Positions 1-4,769 of a DNA stretch of 7,238 nt are shown piece by piece. Origin of the DNA: Alphaproteobacteria bacterium. GTDB lineage: Bacteria; Pseudomonadota; Alphaproteobacteria; UBA828. Within the stretch, counting starts at the first letter, position 1. Every line of letters starts with the position of its first letter. The stretch lies in assembly GCA_029937205.1 (NCBI GenBank), contig JAPYQV010000133.1, positions 1 through 7,238 of the forward strand, given 5' to 3'. A program made the position numbers and the translations under genes. The notes beneath the pieces were generated by a model. It was not told the origin of the DNA. It saw only the letters and a list, made by a program, of their open reading frames with translations, and searched no databases.

Positions 1-78
1 CTAAGGACCCCAGGCGTCCGAAACGATACCGTTTTATGACGGTTCGGTGACATCCGCTATATCCGCACCCTGTCTCCC

Positions 79-106
79 TTGACAAACGCCCGACCAACCC
101 TATATT
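79..106 (+). promoter_or_regulatory. Predicted sigma-70-type promoter of the arsR-AHSA1-gst operon
   Basis: TTGACA (79-84) is a perfect -35 consensus and TATATT (101-106) a good -10, with a 16-bp spacer. The expected transcription start, about 7 bp past the -10, falls at 113-114, on the A of the regulator's ATG. No Shine-Dalgarno lies between promoter and ATG. The -10 is almost wholly inside the palindromic operator, so a bound repressor would block polymerase. Prediction from sequence only. Confidence 0.7.
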
Positions 107-125
107 TAACCATATGGTTAAATAT
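102..125. promoter_or_regulatory. 24-bp perfect palindrome, predicted ArsR-family operator
   Basis: The left half ATATTTAACCAT (102-113) is exactly matched by its reverse complement at 114-125, with no spacer. The site covers the -10 element and the first four codons (ATG GTT AAA TAT, M-V-K-Y) of the regulator. ArsR-family dimers bind such short AT-rich dyads, and position immediately at their own gene is typical of autorepression. That this protein binds this site is inferred from position and symmetry. Confidence 0.75.
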
Positions 126-491
126 CAACAAGAGATGCTCGACAATGTCTTCTCGGCTCTCGCCGACCCGACGCGGCGCGCCATATTGGCGCGACTCGCG
201 GAGGGCGAATCCAGCGTGGGCGAGTTGGCGGAACCCTTCAATATCTCGCTTCCCGCCATATCGCGGCACCTACGGGTGCTGCGCAATGCCGGCCTCGTAT
301 TGCGCCACAAAGATGGCCGTGTACGGCGCTGCGCATTGGATGCCGCACCTCTTAAAGCGGCGTCGGATTGGGTCGAGACCTATCGGCGGTTCTGGGACGA
401 TCAATTTGATGCGCTCGCCGAATATCTCGAACGCGAACAAGAAAATTCGAATGCTCAACCAACAAACAAACCCAAGGAGAACGAAAAATGA
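114..491 (+). CDS. ArsR-family winged-helix transcriptional repressor
   Basis: This 125-residue protein is a DNA-binding autorepressor candidate of the ArsR/SdpR-like group that is commonly paired with AHSA1/SRPBCC genes. Residues 9-28 carry the family opening (FSALADPTRRAIL). The winged helix follows: VGELAEPFNIS (35-45), recognition helix LPAISRHLRVLRNAGLV (46-62), and wing residues HKDGRVRRC (65-73). There is no ELCVC-type metal-binding box and only one Cys (C73), so metal sensing is unlikely; the effector is unknown. The tail after about residue 105 is charged and Asn/Gln/Lys-rich. The ATG at 114 is chosen because it sits at the predicted transcription start inside the operator. An in-frame ATG at 135 (M8) is the alternative, but its SD-like AGAG is too close. 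The stop overlaps the next start as ATGA (488-491), so translation is probably coupled. Confidence 0.9.
   Translation: MVKYQQEMLDNVFSALADPTRRAILARLAEGESSVGELAEPFNISLPAISRHLRVLRNAGLVLRHKDGRVRRCALDAAPLKAASDWVETYRRFWDDQFDALAEYLEREQENSNAQPTNKPKENEK
474..479 (+). promoter_or_regulatory. Ribosome binding site of the AHSA1 gene
   Basis: AAGGAG lies inside the 3' end of the regulator gene, 8 nt before the ATG at 488. It fixes the start of the AHSA1 frame, whose start codon overlaps the regulator stop by 4 nt. Confidence 0.8.
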
Positions 492-946
492 CTGATGCGC
501 AGGCCGTGGAGAGCCTATCACTGGAACTTACGCGTGTATTTCAGGCAACAAGGGAAAATGTGTTCCGCGCCTGGGTCGATAAGGATGAGCTAAAACATTG
601 GTGAGGTCCGAAGGGCTTTAACACTGAAATCGACACGTTCGATGCCACACCCGGTGGTGCCTACCGCCTGTGCATGCGCGCGCCGGATGACAGCGAGCAT
701 TGGCTGCACGGTGAATTCAAGGAAATCTCGCCGCATGACTTCCTATCCATGACCTGGATTTGGGAAGGCGGCGACATGGCCGGCCATGAAATGCTGGTCT
801 CCATCACCTTCACCACTGTCGGCGACGCGACCGAAATCAAATTGACGCACAGCAACCTGCCCAGCGAAGGCGCCGTAACGGCGCACAATGAGGGCTGGAC
901 CAGTGCCCTTGAATGTTTCCAAGAAACCATAACCGGGAGTGCCTGA
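488..946 (+). pseudogene. AHSA1/SRPBCC (START-like) domain gene interrupted by an in-frame TGA
   Basis: Read through, the frame gives 152 residues of an AHSA1-like SRPBCC protein, a helix-grip fold that binds hydrophobic ligands and is often encoded beside an ArsR-type repressor. The N-terminus has VFRAWVDKDELKHW. Codon 39 (602-604) is TGA, followed directly by GPKGF. The family motif here is WWGPxGF, so TGA replaces the second Trp (TGG to TGA, one base). The rest is intact: PGGAYRLCMRAPD, HGEFKEISP, LSMTWIWEGGD, and a C-terminal HNEGWTSALECF. There is no frameshift or other stop. TGA also terminates this same gene at 944-946, so code reassignment is unlikely. An internal ATG at 674 has no visible SD and would lose the first strands and helix. 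The likeliest readings are a recent nonsense mutation or a base error; programmed read-through is possible but unsupported. RBS, operon position and gst spacing are all preserved. Confidence 0.8.
935..939 (+). promoter_or_regulatory. Ribosome binding site of gst
   Basis: GGGAG lies 8 nt before the ATG at 948 and overlaps the in-frame GTG at 939. It therefore supports ATG 948 over GTG 939 as the start. Confidence 0.65.
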
Positions 947-947
947 A

Positions 948-1577
948 ATGAGCGATATCGTAATTCACGGATTTGCGGCCAGCACCTATGCGCGCACGGC
1001 GCGCCTGGCGGCGGAAGAAAAAGGTCTCGCCTATAGCCTGGTCGACCCTGAAATGGGCACGGACGGCTATTTGAAATTGCATCCGTTCGGCAAGATGCCG
1101 GCCATGACCCATGGAGATGTACATCTGTTCAAGACCTTCGCCATCGCGCGTTATTTCGACGAAGCGTTTGATGGCCCGGCGCTGCAGCCGGCCGCTCCGG
1201 CAGCGCGGGCGCGCATGACCCAATGGGTGAGCGTCTATGTCGATTACCTGTACGCCACGATCGTGCGCGGCCTGATCGTGCCTCGCTTGGTTTATCCGAT
1301 GCGCGGCGTGCCGGTCGATGAGGATGCGCTGAAGGAAAACCTCCCGGCCGTGGACAGCCAGCTCGCCATTGTCGATGGTGCGCTCGCCGGCGCGCCTTAT
1401 CTCGCCGGTGCGGAGCCAAGTCTCGCCGACCTCTTCGTCACACCCATGATCGCCTACCTGCCGGCCATGCCGGAGGGCGAGGCGGTGCTTGCCAAATGCC
1501 GCAATATTCAGGCTTGGCAGGAGCGCATGTCAGGGCGGGGCAGCTTCACCGAGACCCAGCCGCAACTCGCCGCCTGA
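948..1577 (+). CDS. Glutathione S-transferase family protein
   Basis: This 209-residue cytosolic GST-fold protein presumably conjugates or reduces a substrate with glutathione; the substrate is unknown. The N-terminal thioredoxin-like domain (about 1-75) begins IVIHGFAASTYARTARLA, with S12/T13/Y14 at the usual active-site position. It has the cis-proline loop HPFGKMPA (45-52; P51) and then LFKTFAIARYFDE (60-72). The usual glutathione-contacting Glu-Ser pair before AIxxY is Lys-Thr here (K62-T63), so glutathione binding may be altered. The C-terminal helical domain (about 85-205) has the core SLADLF motif with the conserved buried Asp. The start follows the AHSA1 stop by 1 nt and the gene is the last of the operon. 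It ends 11 bp from the convergent cupin gene, with no terminator between them. The family is secure; the substrate is not. Confidence 0.9.
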   Translation: MSDIVIHGFAASTYARTARLAAEEKGLAYSLVDPEMGTDGYLKLHPFGKMPAMTHGDVHLFKTFAIARYFDEAFDGPALQPAAPAARARMTQWVSVYVDYLYATIVRGLIVPRLVYPMRGVPVDEDALKENLPAVDSQLAIVDGALAGAPYLAGAEPSLADLFVTPMIAYLPAMPEGEAVLAKCRNIQAWQERMSGRGSFTETQPQLAA

Positions 1578-1588
1578 GCGTAGAAGCG

Positions 1589-1870
1589 CTACTTGGTCTC
1601 CACTTCGATGAATATGACGTCATCAATCTCACTTGGATTGATGACGTCATGTTCGACCCCTTCCTCACGGAAATAGGGCTGGCCGAGCACCAATTCGATC
1701 GTGCGCTCGCCATCCGGCTCTTTGAGATGAAGCTTTCCGTTGGTCACCGGCACGACGACATAATCCATTTCATGACGGTGCCAGCCGGTATGTGAGCCCG
1801 GCCCAAACTTCCACTCGGTAACACGCACCCGGTCATTGTCGATTAGCCTTGTCGGCACCGCATCTTCCAT
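1589..1870 (-). CDS. Small single-domain cupin protein
   Basis: This 93-residue protein is one conserved beta-barrel cupin domain. Motif 1 is PGSHTGWHRHEMDYVVVP (24-41), giving metal-ligand candidates H31 and H33. Motif 2 is GVEHDVIN (71-78), with H74 as the third His and N78 conserved. The motif-1 Glu expected four or five residues after the second His is not there (Y37/V38); E34 directly follows H33 instead. Metal binding is therefore likely but the ligand set is non-standard. The ATG at 1870 is chosen over the upstream in-frame ATG at 1888 because AAGGAG sits 8 nt before it. The gene reads the same way as modABC, 78 bp downstream of modC, and converges on gst. I saw no strong promoter in that gap, so read-through from mod is possible. 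The function is unknown: it may be a small enzyme, isomerase-like, or a sensor. Confidence 0.87.
   Translation of the reverse strand: MEDAVPTRLIDNDRVRVTEWKFGPGSHTGWHRHEMDYVVVPVTNGKLHLKEPDGERTIELVLGQPYFREEGVEHDVINPSEIDDVIFIEVETK
1614..1650. repeat. 15-bp perfect inverted repeat with 7-nt loop inside the cupin 3' end
   Basis: The arms ATGACGTCATCAATC (1614-1628) and GATTGATGACGTCAT (1636-1650) are exact reverse complements around TCACTTG. Each arm also contains the 10-bp palindrome ATGACGTCAT. The repeat lies in cupin codons for D75 to I86, near the C-terminus, and about 36 nt past the gst stop on the other strand. No T-run follows on either strand, so it is not a classical intrinsic terminator. 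It could stabilise or end transcripts of both convergent genes. Confidence 0.85.
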
Positions 1871-1878
1871 GTTTCGTA

Positions 1879-1884
1879 CTCCTT
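1879..1884 (-). promoter_or_regulatory. Ribosome binding site of the cupin gene
   Basis: On the minus strand AAGGAG is followed by 8 nt and then the ATG at 1870. It selects this start over the in-frame ATG at 1888, which lies upstream of the site. Confidence 0.8.
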
Positions 1885-1948
1885 GCAAGATTCAAACTAT
1901 CTTTATCAAGGGTCTCAGTTTCACCTAACCCGGTCAATCGCGATTCAG

Positions 1949-3049
1949 TCAGTTGCGTTTCGGCGGTTCGGCCAGGCCGAGGCTGTGGCGATCGATGGCG
2001 ACGCTCTTAATCAGCGCATAGATTTCCGTGCCGGGCGCCAGGCCGAGCTCATGCGCCGAGCGCGCGGTAATACGCGCCCGCAGCTTGACGCCAACATCGA
2101 GTTGTAAATCCATCGCCGCCGCACCGCTCGGTATCATCTCGGCGATGCGTCCGTGGAACACATTCAAAATACTGAGATCCTGAGGCGGCGATGTGGCGAT
2201 AGCGACGTCCCGGGCGCGGATGCGGGCGCGAACGGCGGTTCCGACCGGCAAATCGAGGCCGGAGACGCGCAACACGCCGCCGGGAAAGGCGAGCCCGGTC
2301 AGGCCGAAGGAATCATGCCCGTCAACGCGGGTCTCGATCAGCGCGCCGGCCTCGTGCCGCCCGGTGTGCGGACTGAGATCCGCCCGGCTCATGATATCGA
2401 CCGCCGAGCCGGTGGCGACAACGCCGCCGTCGGCGAGCAAGACCATGTGATCGGCAAGGCGCGCCACTTCATCGAGCGAATGACTGACATAAACGATGGG
2501 CACGCCAATCTCATCGCGGAGACGCTCGATATGGCGCATGATCTCGCTCTTGCGTGCCGCATCGAGCGCCGCCAGAGGCTCGTCCATGAGCAACAGGCGG
2601 GGCTCCGATAGCAACGCCCGGCCGATGGCAACGCGCTGCTTCTCGCCGCCCGAGAGGGACGCCGGGCGGCGCGCCAAGAGACTGTTCAGGCCGAGCAGCT
2701 CGATAATTTGTGCGGCGTCCACATAGCGCTCGCCTTTGGGCGCGAAACGTCGGCCGTAATAGAGGTTCGACTTGACGCTGAGATGGGGGAACAGGCGGCC
2801 CTCTTGAAACACGTAGCCGACGCGCCGGCGCTCCGGCTTGACGTTCACGCCGGCTTGGGAATCAAACAAAGTTTGCCCATCGATGCGGAAGACGCCGCCA
2901 TCCGGGCGCAGCAAGCCGGCCATCATATTGACCAGCGTGGTCTTGCCGGCGCCGGAGCGGCCAAACAGCGCGGTAATGCCCTGCGGCGGCAGGTCGAAGG
3001 CGACATCGAGATTGAAATCGCCGAGGCGCTTTTGAAGATTGATCTCCAT
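1949..3049 (-). CDS. modC: Molybdate ABC transporter ATP-binding protein ModC
   Basis: This 366-residue cytoplasmic ATPase powers ModB-mediated molybdate import. The ABC domain spans about residues 1-225: Walker A GRSGAGKT (30-37), Q-loop Q82 in YVFQEGRLFPHLSV, signature LSGGEKQR (132-139), Walker B LLLMDEP (152-158), D-loop LAALD (159-163) and H-loop H190. The run FQEGRLFPHL is characteristic of ModC. The C-terminal part (about 290-355, from SILNVFHGRI to ALIKSVAI) is a TOBE/MOP-type domain, the small oxyanion-binding fold of ModC that can sense molybdate. Length matches the family. The ATG at 3049 is chosen over the frame's earlier start at 3079, which would begin inside modB. AAGGA lies about 7-8 nt upstream and the gap to the modB stop is 4 bp. 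It is the last gene of modABC. Confidence 0.95.
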   Translation of the reverse strand: MEINLQKRLGDFNLDVAFDLPPQGITALFGRSGAGKTTLVNMMAGLLRPDGGVFRIDGQTLFDSQAGVNVKPERRRVGYVFQEGRLFPHLSVKSNLYYGRRFAPKGERYVDAAQIIELLGLNSLLARRPASLSGGEKQRVAIGRALLSEPRLLLMDEPLAALDAARKSEIMRHIERLRDEIGVPIVYVSHSLDEVARLADHMVLLADGGVVATGSAVDIMSRADLSPHTGRHEAGALIETRVDGHDSFGLTGLAFPGGVLRVSGLDLPVGTAVRARIRARDVAIATSPPQDLSILNVFHGRIAEMIPSGAAAMDLQLDVGVKLRARITARSAHELGLAPGTEIYALIKSVAIDRHSLGLAEPPKRN

Positions 3050-3053
3050 CTTC

Positions 3054-3746
3054 CTATCCTTGCAATCGCGCGCGCACACGGCGCGCCATGAACTCAGAGG
3101 CGAGCAGCGCCAGCATGGCGATGATGACGGAGAGGATCAGCAGGCGCAGCGCGCCGCTCTCCCCGCCCGGCACCTGGGTCATGCTGTAAAGCGCGATGGG
3201 CAACGTGCGGGTTTCGCCGGGAATGTTGGAGACGAAAGTGATGGTGGCACCGAATTCTCCGAAGCCGCGGGCAAAGGCGAGCATCGCCCCGGTCAAAATA
3301 CCCGGCACCATGAGTGGCAGGCTGACAGTCGCAAAAACCCAAATCGGCGGTGCGCCCAAGGTCCGCGCGGCGGATTCCAAGCGCACATCGATACTTTCCA
3401 GCGACAGGCGAACGGCGCGCACCATCAGGGGAAAGGCCATCACCGCCGAGGCCACCGCCGCACCGCGCCAGGTAAAGGCGACGGAAATGCCGAACCAATC
3501 GAACAGCCAAGCGCCCAGCGCGCCGTTGCGCCCGAGCAGCAGCAGCAACAAATAGCCGACGACGACCGGCGGCATAACCAATGGCAAATGCACCAGGCCG
3601 TTGACCAGGGCATGGCCGTAAAAGCTCTTGCGCGCCAGCAGCCAGGCCACGGCAATCGCCACCGGCAGGCTGATCAGCATCGACCAAAAGGCAACCCTGA
3701 GGCTGAGCAGGACGGCTTCGCTTTCGAGTGCGGTCAGGGCAAACAT
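3054..3746 (-). CDS. modB: Molybdate ABC transporter permease ModB
   Basis: This 230-residue inner-membrane protein is the channel subunit for molybdate. Hydrophobic segments are seen at about residues 12-37, 45-71, 87-109 and 195-220, with further ones in 140-175. The cytoplasmic EAA coupling loop that docks on ModC is ESAARTLGAPPIWVFATVSLPL (124-145), with the conserved Gly at 131 and LP at 143-144. Other ModB-like runs are LPLVMPPVVVGYLLL (54-68) and GFGEFGATITFVSNIPGETRT (after residue 160). The frame extends upstream without a stop into modA, but the ATG at 3746 gives the family-typical N-terminus MFALTALESEAV. Its SD, GAGG, overlaps the modA stop (TGAGG), so translation is probably coupled. 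The gap to modA is 7 bp. Confidence 0.95.
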   Translation of the reverse strand: MFALTALESEAVLLSLRVAFWSMLISLPVAIAVAWLLARKSFYGHALVNGLVHLPLVMPPVVVGYLLLLLLGRNGALGAWLFDWFGISVAFTWRGAAVASAVMAFPLMVRAVRLSLESIDVRLESAARTLGAPPIWVFATVSLPLMVPGILTGAMLAFARGFGEFGATITFVSNIPGETRTLPIALYSMTQVPGGESGALRLLILSVIIAMLALLASEFMARRVRARLQG

Positions 3747-3753
3747 GAGAACC

Positions 3754-4524
3754 TCACGGCAGCGCAAAGCCGTGGCGGCGAAACAGCGCCGCCATTTCCG
3801 GCGTGGCAAGAAATTCCAGGAAACGCCGGGCCGTCGGATTGTCGCGCCCGGCCACCAGGGCAATGGGATAGCGAATTGGGTCATGGCCGCTCTCGGCAAT
3901 CACGCCCGCCACCCGGACACCGGCAAAAGCGCCGGCGTCACTGGCATAGACGATGCCAAGCGGCGCTTCGCCGCGCGCCACCATGTGCAGCGCCATTCGC
4001 ACATCATTGGTGCGGATCAGGCGATCCTCCAGCGCCCGCCAGAGGCCGAGAGTTTCAAGCGCCTGGCGAGCATAAATGCCGGCCGGGACATGGTCGGGAT
4101 CGCCGACAGCGAGGCGCCCGTCGGCCAAACCGGCGACGATATCGACCCCGGATACGGCGCTCCCCTCGGGCGCAATCACGACAAGGCTGTTGGCCAGAAA
4201 ATCGCGGCGCGAGGCCGTTTCAATACGGCCGCGCTCACTCAGATAATCCATCCAGGCGGTGCTGGCGGAAAGATATATATCGGCCGGCGCGCCATTGTCG
4301 ATCTGCTTGGCGAGCAGCGATGAGCCGGCAAAAACGCCGCGCACCCGCCCCGCACCGGTGGCGGCAAACTGCTCGGCCGCGGCACTCAGCGCTTCGGTCG
4401 TGCTGGCGGCGGCGAAGACAAGCACATCGCCGGCCACCAAGGGGCGCGCCGCAATGAGACAAAGTGTCAGGACCAGGGCACTGGTTACAGCGGTAACCGT
4501 CCTGCCAATAGGTGCGGAAATCAC
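3754..4524 (-). CDS. modA: Periplasmic molybdate-binding protein ModA
   Basis: This protein of about 256 residues captures molybdate (or tungstate) in the periplasm and delivers it to ModB. The N-terminus is a Sec signal: R8, a hydrophobic core at 10-26 (TAVTSALVLTLCLIAA), and a cleavage site probably after A31 (PLVA/GD). The mature protein begins DVLVFAAASTTEAL, with S41 a likely oxyanion ligand. It continues FAGSSLLAKQI (S68/S69), GAPADIYLSA, and GIVYASDAGAF towards the C-terminus, all ModA hallmarks. The frame is open for 58 more codons upstream, to an ATG at 4698, but that stretch is Gly/Pro/Arg-rich and precedes the signal peptide. GTG 4524 is chosen because it gives a normal signal peptide and family length, with GAGGAGA about 10 nt upstream. 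The start could shift by some codons. First gene of modABC, divergent from typA. Confidence 0.93.
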   Translation of the reverse strand: MISAPIGRTVTAVTSALVLTLCLIAARPLVAGDVLVFAAASTTEALSAAAEQFAATGAGRVRGVFAGSSLLAKQIDNGAPADIYLSASTAWMDYLSERGRIETASRRDFLANSLVVIAPEGSAVSGVDIVAGLADGRLAVGDPDHVPAGIYARQALETLGLWRALEDRLIRTNDVRMALHMVARGEAPLGIVYASDAGAFAGVRVAGVIAESGHDPIRYPIALVAGRDNPTARRFLEFLATPEMAALFRRHGFALP

Positions 4525-4704
4525 GGCGTCGGGCTCTCCTCGGCAAGGCTGCCGCGTCACCGGCAAGCCGCTTCGTTTCACGGGTCCGAAACCTACGGGC
4601 GCGCCACCGCGCCCCGCCTCCGGTTGAGGGATTCCGCCGCTAACAGCCGGTCCGATCCGCCGTTCGGCCGTCAACGCGGCATTAAAATCCGCGCGCACGG
4701 AACA
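4525..4704 (-). promoter_or_regulatory. Long structured modA leader, candidate cis-regulatory RNA
   Basis: From the predicted modA transcription start (near 4704) to GTG 4524 is about 180 nt of GC-rich leader. Visible hairpins (given in + strand letters) are: GGGCGCG (4597-4603) with CGCGCCC (4608-4614), a 7-bp stem and 4-nt loop; GTTTC (4575-4579) with GAAAC (4588-4592); and GGCTGCC (4547-4553) with GGCAAGCC (4562-4569), with one bulge. A second hairpin, CGGCA (4541-4545) with TGCCG (4550-4554), uses the same bases as the third and touches the modA SD (4535-4540). Two mutually exclusive hairpins beside an SD are riboswitch-like. Some proteobacterial mod operons carry a molybdenum-cofactor (Moco) RNA, but I cannot match this leader to that consensus from memory. 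Confidence 0.4.
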
Positions 4705-4710
4705 GGAAAT

Positions 4711-4739
4711 AACCTAGCCGGAACGGTTGGGCGTTGCAA
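4711..4739 (-). promoter_or_regulatory. modA: Possible modA promoter
   Basis: On the minus strand TTGCAA (4739-4734) is followed by a 17-bp spacer and TAGGTT (4716-4711). This is a moderate sigma-70-like match that would start modABC transcription near 4704. I saw no clear ModE-type operator with the CG-TATA dyad pattern here. Confidence 0.35.
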
Positions 4740-4742
4740 CGC
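4731..4742. repeat. 12-bp perfect palindrome between modA and typA
   Basis: GCGTTGCAACGC is its own reverse complement. Its centre TTGCAA reads identically on both strands and can act as the -35 hexamer of the leftward modA promoter and of a rightward typA promoter. It may be a shared regulator site or simply a shared -35. Confidence 0.6.
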
Positions 4743-4762
4743 AGCGCATTGACTGCCATATG
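4734..4762 (+). promoter_or_regulatory. typA: Possible typA promoter
   Basis: TTGCAA (4734-4739), a 17-bp spacer and CATATG (4757-4762) make a weak-to-moderate promoter. Transcription would start at about 4769-4770, on the typA ATG, which would make a leaderless message. That fits the lack of a good SD: only GGG, 3 nt before the ATG. Confidence 0.35.
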
Positions 4763-4769
4763 CGGGTCC

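Noticed and set aside
1..60. Possible divergent gene on the minus strand starting at ATG 53-51, or the 3' end of an upstream plus-strand gene
   Set aside because: The minus frame is open to the edge for only 17 codons. A weak promoter (TTGTCA-18-TATAGC, 85-56) can be drawn but there is no clear SD. Plus frames end at TGA 37-39 or 48-50 with no recognisable sequence. A bulged hairpin (CGAA/CCGT with ACGG/TTCG, 19-46) has no T-run.
602..604. UGA as selenocysteine or a reassigned Trp codon
   Set aside because: The family has Trp, not Cys, at this position and no obvious SECIS-like hairpin follows. TGA is the normal stop of several neighbouring genes, and all intact genes use TGG for Trp.
674..946. 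AHSA1 gene starting at internal ATG 674
   Set aside because: There is no SD before 674, and the product would lack about 62 N-terminal residues of the helix-grip fold. The strong RBS and ATGA overlap at 488 mark the real start.
2153..2611. Plus-strand open frame opposite modC
   Set aside because: Shadow of the ModC ATPase frame, low-complexity composition, no plausible start signal.
3039..4457. Long plus-strand open frame opposite modABC
   Set aside because: It is antisense to three clear modABC genes, its product is Arg/His/Gln-rich with no family motif, and it arises from high GC.
4525..4698. N-terminal extension of ModA from ATG 4698
   Set aside because: The extra 58 residues are Gly/Pro/Arg-rich and would bury the signal peptide internally. 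The DNA looks like a structured leader and GTG 4524 has an SD.
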